A stretch of 64,000 bases of DNA, from NCBI GenBank assembly GCA_013396995.1, contig VWZP01002200.1, forward strand, positions 1,149,995 to 1,213,994, given 5' to 3'. The notes under the pieces are model-generated. The model had not been told where the DNA came from. It was given only the letters and a program-made list of their open reading frames with translations, and made no database searches. This DNA comes from Dicaeum eximium. Its lineage: Eukaryota; Chordata; Aves; Passeriformes; Dicaeidae. Position 1 is the first letter of the stretch, and each line of letters begins with the position of its first letter. Below are positions 36,701 to 48,400 of this stretch, one piece after another. Made by a program: the position numbers and the translations under genes.

Positions 36701-38689
36701 CAGGGGACACTCAGCTGCTCAGGAGTGGGTTGCTCACCTTCCCACTCTCTAGGCCATGCCCTGCAGCAGTGGGGAACAGCAGCAGTTCATGCTGCTCTAA
36801 ATATCATGTCCAGGATACACTGACCTCATGGACCTGCCTGGCAGGAGACACCTCAGTGACACAGGGTATCAAAGGACTGGAAACAGTCCTTCAACATCCA
36901 TGAAGGTGTGTGGATCTGCACGGGCATCTGTTTAAATATGTATGTGTGTATATACAGAGGTGAATGTGTGTGTCCCCAAGTGGCAGGTCCCTCATGTCCT
37001 CTTAGCACAGCTATCTCACAGAGCCCTGGATGCCTGCAGTCCTGGGGAGATGTTTCTGCCTGGTTGGTGCAGGCTGGTAGTGATTTTTCCTTCCTGCTCC
37101 CAGTGTGGAAGGATCAGAACCCCAGAGCCAGGTGAGAGCTACCCAGGCAAGGAGACTTGCCCCCCACCATCCTGTCCTCAGCTAAACCTGGGCTTGGCTT
37201 TCTTGCAGCAGCCTTGTCCCACCTCCCCAGCAAGGGTGTAGGGAAGCTTTGAGCAGAGTTTGGTGACAAGCTGTGAGGCTGAAAGCTGGGATGTGCGACA
37301 GGGCTGCTGTTAGGCTGAGCATAGGCTATGGCATCTGCAGGTAGGGAGGTTCTGATTCCTTCTCCGTTCCCTCCAGGACTCACGGATAGCTCGCAGAGCC
37401 TGGGAGAGCAGAACAAGGCAGGACCTTCCTGCAGCCTTCTGCTGCTCCCCAGTGGCGGCGTGGAGAGGCACCACAGGCGGGTCCTGAAGGGTGAAACCCG
37501 GACGGGAGACGGTGAGGGAGCTGTGGCACCTCTAATTTGAGGTCGTGATTTCTTTCTCCATCTTCCCCAGATCTCACAGTTAAATCTCAGCTGGCTGGGG
37601 AACAGTAGGGTGACATGGATTTGGGGGAGATATAATCACAAGCCTAGAGTTTTTTGAAAAGAAGCAAACACTTTTGGAAACTTTCAGGGCAGTAGACAGT
37701 ACCTTGTGGGTTTATTTCCCCAAGTCAATGAAAGCCCAAAACTGTCTCACTTTCCTTATCCTGATAATTCACTTGCTTCTTAAAAAGATCTTCTTTCCTG
37801 GTTGTGTTCTGAAATAAAAAGCATGAAGGCAAACACATCAAATTTCCAACCTGTCTAGAGTGTTGAAAGCAGTGTAGCTCTTGTTACTGCAGAGAACAAG
37901 AAATAGCTTCCTTAATGTATTCATAAAATTAGTTCTCCAAATTGCCTGAACGTTGTTCCTTTCAAACCCCTTGTAATTAAGGGAAATAATACTGTGGTAA
38001 ACAGCGCTGTTTCTTTAAGCATCTTGCCAGGCTGTATCACAGCAGCTGCTAATATTTCCCAGTTCTCCCCAGCGGTGCCTTAAGTTTGTAAACTTGATTT
38101 TTTCAAGGCTGTTTGGCCTTTGAGACGTGGGAGGATTTACCCACACAGAGATCTCAGTGTTGGTGCTCCTCCTGCCTATGCTGAGGCTCTTGGAGGCTGG
38201 AGGTGCCACTTGTGAGAGCACTCTGTTGCTCACTAATTTGCCCCCCGAGGCAGGTGCTGCCACCACCCCTGTTTGCTTTTGCTGGGCACTGAGCTGGCCG
38301 TGGGGGTGTAGGTTGGAGGGACATTTAAGCAAAAGAAAGGCAATGCTGCTGAGAGAGCAAAGCAGAAAAATAGCAAATGAAAGTCAATGTCTCCAGCCAT
38401 TTCCTATCCCTCTAGCAGAGCATCTGTCACCCGCTTTGCAAGGCTGTGCTGGGACAGAGTTACTGAGATTACCTGATGTGTCAGGGAGTCTGGGCACCAG
38501 ACCAGGGCACCACTCTGCAAGTCTCATGGAAGCGATGCTGTCAGTGTGGCTGTGGGCCAGATCCTGAAATAGGAGTTGTACTTCTTGGGGGCACAGGATT
38601 GAAAAAGGGTTTTTTTATACCTGGAAAAAGCTTTGGGTTTTGAAAAATAGTTTGTAATACTCTCCAAAAAGAGCTTTTTTTTTTTTTTT

Positions 38690-38690
38690 N
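38690..38690. other. ambiguous base (N)
   Basis: A single N terminates a run of T (from about 38677), a typical place for unresolved homopolymer length or base. Confidence 0.95.
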
Positions 38691-40559
38691 AATAAGATGA
38701 TTTCCTAGGAAGAAATAGGTATTTCATGAAATCCAGTTTTCCCACTGGCATAAATTTTAGTCAACAGATTGCAGGCAGTTTAATTTTGAGCAGAGTCAGG
38801 CAACAGAGCACAGAGGCAAATAGAGATGTCCTTTCTTTATGGAAACAAGATTGCAGAAGCTTGATAACAGATATGAGGCAGATTGTCCCACAGAAATTTT
38901 GTTGTCTTTTTTTTTTAACAGCGTGATGTCCCTTATCTTTAGGAAAAGAGTGCTTAAAAGTTACTGGAAAGGAACAGGAATATACCAATAACAAGAAGAG
39001 AATGTGATTAATCATACAGCAGAAAAGATACATGTAATTTTCCATGAGCAATGTAAAATCAATCATACTATTTAATGTGAAACTGCCTTTGAGTGTTTGA
39101 AAAAAAATTTTTGCTGTACTCAGAATAGTTAAAGGTGTTATTAGGACATGCTGGACTTTTTTATAGCATTTTTCATGCTGCTATTCATGTGAGCACAGAT
39201 TTGCTCCCTCTCATTTTGGTGCCAGCCTTCTCCTATCATCAAGCCCCCTTAGATTTTGGAGGCAGAGAAGGGAGAATCTAAATGTCAGTGAGAAAAGAAG
39301 ACTTCCCTACTAAAGCACCTGTAAAGAAAAACCAAAAAATATTAAAAAATATTTCTCCAGAAATCCAGGAAAGAAATAACCAGTACTTCATAGAGAAGAA
39401 GTCACTGTAGGTACATATAAATATAATTATGTACAGTGGGCTATTGTCTATACACACATATAACCTGTATTCTCTTTTATCTATACCCATGTGTTTAAAA
39501 TACTTTGACTTTAAATCATGCTTCTAAAAAAATCTCCTGCATTTTGAGAGGCTGGCCACACCACATGTTCTTTCCTTCACTGCTGCCCCAGCTCCCCAAG
39601 CTAATGCTCAGGTGTACTGGGCATTTCTACTGTAGCCAGTAACTTCTGGACCCTTTTTCACTGTCCCTCTGCTGCCACATGCCCTTCCCAGCCAGCCAGT
39701 GTGAGGAGTTACTGCTTTGGTGGTGTGGGTGCACTGTGGGGTGGCAGAGCTGGGGTGCTGGGCACATCCCCAGGCACCTAACACAAATCTCAGCATTGGC
39801 CTACAGGCGTGAGGAGGGCATGGGAGCTTTCTGGGTAGTCTTGGGGATACTTGGATACTACTCTGTCCTTTCTACTCTCTCCCCTGACTACTAGGACCAC
39901 TCTGCCTGGTGTTCCTGCCACAAGGATGCTCATCATCCCTGGGATCTGCACATTTGGGCTTCCTGGGGAGTGCCTGAGGAAGTCAATTGTTCAGAGCCAC
40001 TGGGATGCTGCCCAGAGAGAGTGGACAGCTGGGTGTGGGCACCACACCTCGGGACAAATGTCATGCCATTGGCCTGGGGTATCTCCCCCGTGCCAGCGAG
40101 CTGGGCCTGCTGACCCAGAGCTGTGCAACACCCTGGTCTTTGCATCTGCCTGAGGGTGTCTCTGCCCTGAGCTTCCAGCTGACTTGGCTATGTCGGAGCC
40201 CCTCCTGTGACACTGGTGTCAGTGTGTACCTGCTGCAGCAGCTTTCTGGACTCAGGTCTCATGCAGGGAAGTTTGATGGGGATGGAGAGGATGAGTGCAC
40301 AGCACCCACGGGCCATGGATGTGCTTGGAGTACAGACCAGTCTTGGGGGTGGATAGACACTCATGCCACCACACGCAGCTGGCCGGGAGACGAGCCAACA
40401 GGGATGGAGGGGCAGCACACCGGCAGTTTCACCTGGGTGTGTAGCGAGAGGTCTGCAAATCCCGTGCCTCGGGGCCATCTCCGCGGTTTGGGCGATTCCC
40501 TCGCTTTGCCTGGTGGAGGGGACTCCTTTCCCAGGCAGCGGCAGGTGCCTTATCCTCTC

Positions 40560-40960
40560 GCCGGGCTGTTTTCCTCCCTCGGCCGCTGCTCTCGCTCTCC
40601 TTGTTGTGCTCCAGAGGCTCTTTCACAGCGCTCAAGGTCGAGGCCGGCCGGCTGGGGGGTGCGCGCAGCCCCGTGTTTTCGGGAGATGCCCCGCGTTCAA
40701 GGCTGCCGCTGCCGTCCCACGCCCGNGCGGCTCCGCGCTCCCTCCGCCGGCCGGGCCCCCCGGAGCCGCCCCTCCCCGCCGCCGCCATGGGCCGCCCCCC
40801 GCCGCCGCTCCGCCGGGTGCTCGTCTTCCTCAGCATCCTCCTGCCGCCGCTGCTGCCGCTGGCCGGGAGCGCCGCTGGCGCCGGGACACGCCGCGCCCGT
40901 GAGCCAGGACCGAGGGGGGCGGGCCGGTGGGGGGGAAATCCCTGCCTCATCCCGAGGGGC
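40560..40960 (+). promoter_or_regulatory. CpG-island promoter and 5' UTR of LRP13
   Basis: Sequence turns abruptly GC- and CpG-rich around exon 1. The start codon at 40787 sits in a perfect Kozak context (GCCGCCATGG). There is no TATA box in a sensible position, so a dispersed CpG-type start is likely. The 5' UTR includes an N at 40726. Additional upstream non-coding exons cannot be excluded. Confidence 0.6.
40726..40726. other. ambiguous base (N) in the LRP13 5' UTR
   Basis: A single N in a GC-rich tract, 61 bp before the start codon and so outside the coding frame. Confidence 0.95.
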
Positions 40961-42494
40961 TGCGGAGGGCGCCCGCTGCAGCAGGGAAACTTGCTCATCC
41001 CTCCGCAATGGGCAGTAGGGAGGGTCCTCTGCCACTGGGGATGTCCCCGTTCTGCTCATCTCCCGGTGGTGTGTCCTTGACGCCTGTGCATACTTGTCAC
41101 CCTGACAGCATGGGGACCCCTGCGTCCCAAGGGTCCATGTACTGCTGCCTAGCGGGCTTGGGGGGTCCCTGCCTTCCCTGAGTGGGGACGAGAGATGCAG
41201 GTCTCCCTCTAGCACCAGAGGAGATCCAGAGGTGCCCCTGGATGGGACTGGTCCCTCCCCGAGCTGGGCTATGCCGGGACCCCCAGGCAGGGAGCTCCAG
41301 GGGGGCTGTGCAGGTGGATGCCCGGTGCGGCCGCCCCGCCTGATCCTGGGCCCGGCTTCCTCTTGCCCGCAGCGGCCGCCAGCCCCACGTGTGCAGTCTC
41401 ACGCCAGGCCGCCTGCGTTTCCAGCTGCATCCCTGTTCCCTGGCTCTGCGATGGCGAGCAGCAGTGTCCTGACGGCACAGACGAGCAGTGCGGTGAGTGG
41501 CACGGAGCCGGTGTCATGGGGTGGCCTGGGGAACGCTGCTGCATAGGCATCAGGGGGCCCTGGTGCTCTGGGGAGTGATGGGGCAGGACAGGCCAGAGGC
41601 ACCTCAGTCTTTGCTGGCTCTGCCTGTGTAGCATCCTGCAAAGACATATGTGCCCCAGAGATCCTTGGAAATATCTGTGGCATGAGAACACATCCTGGAA
41701 CCTATGCTCCTTGGGCACTGCCAGCTCCTGTCCTGTGCCAGGATGAAGTGGACCCTTGTTCTGCCATAGCAGTAGGTCCCAGTGACTGTGTGTTGTCCCT
41801 GCAGATGTTGCCTGTGGCGGTGACCCCCATGTCTGGCAGTGTGACGATGGCCGGTGTGTTTCTAGCAGCTGGCGCTGCGATGGTGCTGCTGACTGCCTGG
41901 ATGGCTCTGATGAGCAGGACTGTGGTATGCACTCTGTGCTGGGGGGTGACTGGGGGTGGCTGGGGATGCAGGGCAGGCTGATGAGTGCTGCGCTCTTTCC
42001 TCAGTGTGCGGGACAAAGAAGGTGCAGTGTCCCGGCACCCACCACTGCATCCCGCACTGGGAGCTGTGTGATCGGCACCAAGACTGTGAGGATGGCTGGG
42101 ACGAGGAGGGGTGTCCCCAGCAGCCCTGTCTGCCTGGGCAGTGGCAGTGCAGGAACAGGGTGTGCATCATGGCTGAGTGGAAGTGCAATGGAATTGATGA
42201 CTGTGGTGATTCCTCGGATGAAGATGTCTGCGGTAAGCAAGAACACTGGATGCTCCTCAGTAGGGTGAGACCTGTCTGGGCCATGTGTGAATTGGGGAGT
42301 ACTTTGTTCTCCTGGGCCCCAGCTTCCCTTGGGATGGTAGCAAGCTTCCCAGGAAGCTGTTGATGATTTGTGTGCCATAGCCCCCTGTACGCCTGGCATG
42401 GTGCGGTGTGATGAGGGCAAGTGTATCCTGGAGTCCCTGATGTGCGATGACAAGGATGACTGCCTGGATGGCACAGATGAGCCCAGCACTTGTG
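40787..42494 (+). other. LRP13 exons 1-5: signal peptide and first LDLa cluster
   Basis: Exons: 40787-40898, 41373-41492, 41805-41924, 42005-42232, 42381-42494. Exon 1 encodes a hydrophobic leader (core VLVFLSILLPPLLPLAG) whose cleavage is probably near the AAGAG stretch. Exons 2, 3 and 5 each carry one six-cysteine LDLa repeat; exon 4 carries two without an intron between them. Repeats end in the calcium-box pattern (DGTDEQC, DGSDEQDC, DGWDEEGC, DSSDEDVC, DGTDEPSTC). All these introns are phase 1, the usual pattern that lets single modules be duplicated or shuffled. Confidence 0.9.
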
Positions 42495-45400
42495 GTAAGT
42501 TACACACAGGTGCTGGATGCTGCCCATCTGGGTGGGGACAGGGGGAGGGGAGCCACAGAGCTGTCCTGCCTCACGTCACCCTTTGCTGCATCCCCACAGG
42601 TCGGAGCTGCTTTGTACGCAACGGGGGCTGTGCAGAGACGTGTACTGACACGCACTGGGGAGTGCAGTGCTCCTGTGGGGCTGGCTGGGTGCTGCAGGCA
42701 GATGGGCAAAGCTGTGCTGGTAAGGGGAGGTCAGGGTACCTGTGCTTCCATGACATGTGGCCTTTGCCACTGGCAGCAGTGTCTCCACGGAGCCCGTGCT
42801 TCTGGGGGAGCACCTGCCTCTGCCCTACTCCTGCCTGTGTGTCACACTGTTCCCATAAACACTGTATCTAGATAATGTCCCAGCAGCAGCTGGTGCATTT
42901 CGGGGCTGAGACCCATGGTATCTAGAGAGCTTGCCTGTAGTCCCAGGGGAGCAGTGGGAATGCTGTCTGGGGCAGCTCTGTGGCAGGCTGCTGACCTCAC
43001 CTATCCATGCAGATGTGGATGAGTGCTCCCTGGAGTACAGCCCCTGCAGCCAGCTGTGCACCAACACCCCAGGCACTTTCAGCTGCGCCTGTCTTCAGGG
43101 CTACACCCTGCGCCATGGCACCGCCTGTGAAGTGGCAGGTAGGGAGAGGAGGGGAGCCCAGGCTGGACAGTGCCCCCCGCTAGCTATGTCCCTAGTCAAT
43201 GAGTGACTTTCCTCTCACCCTGGCAGACAATTCAACACAGATCCTGGTGGCCGTGGGGCAGGACCTGGCCCTTCTGGATGTACGGACCCAAGCCTACCGG
43301 CCTCTGCTCTCCACTGAGACCGAACCCCGCGCCCTGGTGTATGACCTGCTCCGAGAAACCTACTACTGGCTGACAGAGGATGGAGAGCTCCGTGTTCACC
43401 ACCCAGGGAAAGGCACACAGCCTCTCTATGCAGGTGAGGAGGACCAAGAGTGCCAGGTGCTGTAGCAGGGCTGAGATGGGTACTGCTTTTCCTGTATAGG
43501 GGAAGGGCCAGCCTGAGTTTGCCGCACAGCCTGGAGCAGGTGTGCCCTAAAACTGCTCTGTCTCTACAGATGCCGGAGAGGTGAACAGCATCTCCGTGGA
43601 CTGGTTCACAGGGCAACTGTACTGGGCCAGCAGCCATCCTCCAGCCATCTGTGCAGGGCTGGGTGATGGCCGGGGTTACGTGACAGTGCTGGGGAAGGAC
43701 ATTGCACCAGAGCAGCTGACAGTACATCCAGCTGCGAGGTGAGCAGTGAATGAGCCAGGGTTGGCCCAGGCGTCTGGGATTGCAATGCTGGTGCTGACCA
43801 AGTGGTGCCTGCTGTGAGGCTGTGGCAGCACTGGTATTGTGCTGTGAAGTGGGTGCTGAGTGCCTGCCCCCAGGTCCCTGTACTGGGTCAACCGTGGACA
43901 GAAGGGCCGGACAGTCATTGCTGCAGCTGGCATGGATGGCTCAAACCGGCGGGAGCTCACAGTTGTGTCCATGGAGGAGCCTGTGGGGCTGAGCCTGGAC
44001 CATGTGGCTGGCAGGCTGTACTGGATCAGCGAGTACAAGGAGGTAGAGATGAGGGGCAGCAGGGCTCTCTCCCACCCAGGGAGATGATGAGGTGGGAGTT
44101 GGGAGGGTGGCCTGGTTCCCCTGCGTCCATGGCCAAAGCATGGGAGAGAGCAGGGAGCGGTGCCTAGGTCTGGCATGCATCCCTAGGCTGGGAGGAGAAG
44201 GGCCAAGGTGTGGGGATGCCACGTGGCCACCGTGCCTTGCCTTGTCCCCAGTCCATCGAGACGCTGCGGGTGGATGGCAGCGGGCGCCACTCCTTCCACG
44301 CTGTTTTGCGGAGCCACACGGAGCCGCTGGGCCTGGCCGTGTTTGAGAGCCGGTTCTTCTGGACCGATGGCACAGAGCTGGTGTCAGCCACCTGGGCCTC
44401 TCCCCAGGAGCATGCAGTGCTGCTCCATGCCTCTATCTCAGCTTTCACTGTGCTGCACGCACTGCAGCAGCCTCCCAGTGAGTACCCTGCAGGTGCTGCA
44501 CTGCTGCAGGGCTGGCAGCATGGCAGCAATCCCCATACATCCCTGGGGCTAGGGAAGGCTCACTGGGTCCTGGAGCTCACCAGGTGCTGCCCAATGGTTT
44601 GCCTGGTCCTGTGATGAGGGGTTGTGGGGTTGGTACAGAGGGGACCTATAAAACTGTAGGAAAGCTGCCAAGGCACATGGCTTTGGGTAGACCTGAGCCC
44701 CCTTAACTCATGTGACATCGCTACCCTGCCTCCAGCCTTTATCCAACCCCAGGACAGTCTGTGGTTTTTGGGGATTGGGAGAGATATTGGGGTCATGACT
44801 GCCTGAGCTTTTAACATCCTCTTGCTCCCAGGGGACACTGCTGCATGTGCTCTAGGCCTGTGCAGTCACCTTTGCCTCCTGTCCCCTGTGTACCCTCGGG
44901 GCTACAAGTGTGCATGTCCAGAGGGCCTCTTCCTCCTGCCCTCGGGGAAGTGTGCAGGTGAGCAGGGTCTGGCTCTCTGGGATGGTATACCTCCGTGTGG
45001 GAGTTGGAGGAGGGCCATAAGGGGCTGTGGCTTTGGTGGGATGAGGTTCCCAGCACACAGCAGTGCTGTGACATTTCTGTCTTGGTTCATTCTGGTGACC
45101 CTGTCCACTGTCCCTGGGGCTTTGCTCACACACTGCCCTTATGCCCTGCAGAGCTGTCCATTGTGTATGCATCAGAAAAGGCCATCTCCCTGGTGCATGT
45201 GGGCCCTGGAGCACACACCAAACAGGTGCAGGAGTGGCAGGAGCCCCTCCACTTGCAAGATGTGGACTGGCAGAGGTCAGTGCTCTATGGGACAGATGAC
45301 CGTGGGACTCTGCTGCGTGTTGTGGGCCACCCTGGCAGGAGAGAGGCCATTGTGACTGGGCTACCAGGTGAGACCTTATGGGGTGATAGAGGGCACACTC

Positions 45401-48400
45401 CCCTTCCTGGTACTTTCTGAGGCCTGGGAATCTCCTGGGTGCAGAGCACAGAGGTCTGGTGGTGCCCACAGTGAGGCCATGTCGAGGCAGTGGGCAGCTG
45501 TGCCCTGGGTTTAGGTCCAGGGGCACCCAGGCAGAGGTGCAGGGTCATGGGACAGCCTGGTAACTGCTTGCCTGCCTGCTCTCGCCAAGTGTGCTCTGCC
45601 CGTGTGGACATCCGCTCGGGGGACCTCTACTGGCTGGCATGTAACCGGAGGGACATCGGCGTGATCCGGACATCTGACAAGTCCCCGCGCATCCTGCACC
45701 GTGCTCGCAGCAGCATCCAGCACCTCTTCTTGGACTGGCAGCGTGGTGCTCTGTACTGGCTGGCCCGCGGGCAGCCCCTGCAGGCGCTGAGCCTGGCGGG
45801 GGGTGCTCCATGGGATGCCTGGAATGAGACGTGGCCTGGAGACCTGCCTGCAGCCATGGACAGCAGAGCCTTCAGCGTGCTCTGGAGCTCAGCCCTGGGT
45901 GAGCCCTGGTGGTATCAGGAGCAGGGAGCAGAGGTGGTGGATGTAGGCAGGAGTGATCAGCCATGCCCTACAAGCAGCAGGTCCCTGCCTGGACAGTGGA
46001 TGCTCATGGGGCAGACTCCATCCCTGGCCTCAGCCATGAGGTCCCTGCCATAGCTGTGGGTTGTGGGGTGCAGGGTGAACCATGAGGGGTCTGTGCAGGC
46101 TCCAGGCCCTACCGCGCCTCTTCCTCCCAGGCCTGCAGGCGCTGAGTCTGACCAAGCGGCAAGCAGTCACCCTGGCACCCAGCTGGTCCCACGGCCTCAT
46201 GGCCGCCTTTGAGCCATTCTTGGTGTCAGCAAATGGGACAGCTCTGCTGCTGTGGGACCGGAGGACGCTGGGCCTTGTGCTGTCCCTGCCAGCAGCAGGT
46301 GTGCAGGGAGTGGTGGCCTTCGTGGGCTCAGAGCTGCAGGCTGGTAAGTGTGGCCATGGCTTTGTGCCTGGCGCTGCTGCTGTACCTGATGGGGCTGGGT
46401 GGCCTGTGCTACTCTGAGCTGTGGCAGGGTGCCTGGCTACTGCTGGTCATGTGGGGTGCTCTGGGAGATGCCTGGAGTGTGGGAAGGGCACGGTCCCAAC
46501 AAATCCCAAATCTTCTGCCAGTGCCACCAAGCAAAGTGTCTGCCGTGCCACTCCTTCCACCTGTGACCACCACCAGGACAACCACGAGCACCACTGCTGC
46601 TCAGTCTACCACCTCCACCACAACACCACCACCAAGCCAGACCACCACTGCACTCGGCACTACTCCTGCACCAACCAGCAAGGTTACAACATCACAAACC
46701 ACCACCAGACAGTCCACATCAAAGAAGACCACCCCTGCACCAACCACTGCCCGGACCACGCTGACCAAGACTACCACTGTGCAGCCAGCCACCAGCACCA
46801 CTCGAACTTTTACAACTAAGATCACTGCCCCACAGCCAACCACAACCACCCCACGCTCAAACAGTTCTGCACGGGTAGTGACACCTACTCCACCCCTCCG
46901 GTCCAGCACTGCTCACCGCCTGACCCCAGTTCTCCATCTGTCCTGTTCTCGCACGCATGTGCCCTGCCGTGATGGCACTGGGTGTGTGGCCCAGGAGTAC
47001 CTGTGTGACGGGGAGAAGGACTGTGCAGATGGCTCTGATGAGGATGGGTGTGGCCAGCTCTGCAACACCCCAGGTAGGAGCCATTCTTCTGTCCCTAGTG
47101 CAGCTGGGTCACCCTGTGCCAGGGCTTCTGGCTGCTTCCTAGTGGGGTTTTTGGGGCAGGGTCCTGGTAAAGTCTGTGTCAAGGGCTCTCATACTTGGGA
47201 TGTGACATATCCTTCAGAGCTTGAAGTGCTGTTGGAAAAGGATAGTTTATCTCACTGCTCATAGTGGCCTAGATGCGGCTGAGTTGAGACTGCCGCAATC
47301 GCCTTGCTCAGGACCTAGGCTGCTGGAAATGCACTGTCTAGGAGGGACCAAGCCTTGTCACTTGTGGGGCCTTTCTAGGTCACTGGAGAGCTAGCAGAGG
47401 GTCTGGGCACCCTGGCTGCCTTCTGCAGGCAGTGCAAAGCCCCTTGTCTCCCCAGGGGCCTTCCACTGTGCGAGCGTAGCGGTGTGCGTCGGGGCGGGAG
47501 AGCGCTGCGATGGGGTGCCACAGTGCCCCGATGGCTCCGATGAGACGGGCTGCTGGACCCCCACGCAGGAGTGTGCCCTGCGCTGCGACGCTGCCACCCG
47601 CTGCATCCCCAGGAGCTGGCTGTGTGATGGCCATGCCGACTGCCTGGACCACACCGATGAGCAGGGCTGTGGTAAGACCCTGGGGCTGGATGGGACGGAC
47701 TCTTGGGGCTGCCTGCCCCACAGGTGGATGCACCAGGTTTCTTGTGGGTCCAGGAGCAGGCACTTCCCAGGGCAACCTGCTAAAAGGATGGGGACAGTGC
47801 CCCTGCTCAGCCCTGGCCTTTGCCCACAGTGCTGAAGGAGTGTGGTCCGGCTGAGTTTTCCTGTCGGAGTGGGCAGTGCGTGGCCCTGGCCCTGCACTGC
47901 GATGGTGACCACGACTGCCAGGATGGCTCGGATGAGGAGGGCTGTGCCGTGCCCCCACCGCTGCTCTGCCGTGAGGGTGAGGTGATGTGTTCCCACAGCA
48001 GGGAGTGTGTGCCAGAGGCCTGGCGCTGTGACGGTGCTGCTGACTGTGAGGATGGCTCAGACGAGCAGGTGAGTGGAGCAGTGGGGACACAGCCTGTCCC
48101 CACTCATGCCCAGGAGGGCGGGTAGCCTTTTTACACCCTCTGCCTTGCAGGGCTGCCCTTGGGAGGAAGGGCTGTGTGAGGACCGGCAGTGGGGCTGCTC
48201 CCATGGCCATGAGTGCATCCCTGAAGTCTGGCGCTGTGATGGAGAGACTGACTGCACAGATGGCAGTGACGAGGCTGGCTGTGAGCAACACCCTTATTTT
48301 ATTCCCTGTCCCACCCAGGGGTGGCTGGTGGGTGCCCAGCACAGAAGGAGATGGGTATGTGTCTGTGCTGAGGTAAAGAGCCCCATATGCTGGCTGCCTA

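Larger units (their letters stand above)
31979..40560. other. intergenic upstream of LRP13, no gene recognised
   Basis: Apart from the 85-bp segment at 33.63 kb, nothing coding or repetitive could be identified with confidence. T-rich tracts occur at about 36288 and 38675-38689, the latter ending in an N at 38690. Frames near 40.0-40.6 kb become long only because the region turns GC-rich next to the LRP13 promoter. Confidence 0.5.

Noticed and set aside
39987..41018. 343-codon plus-strand frame upstream of and across LRP13 exon 1
   Set aside because: It is in a different frame from the receptor start and crosses an N; long only because of GC richness. The receptor start at 40787 has the Kozak context, signal peptide and matching splice phase.
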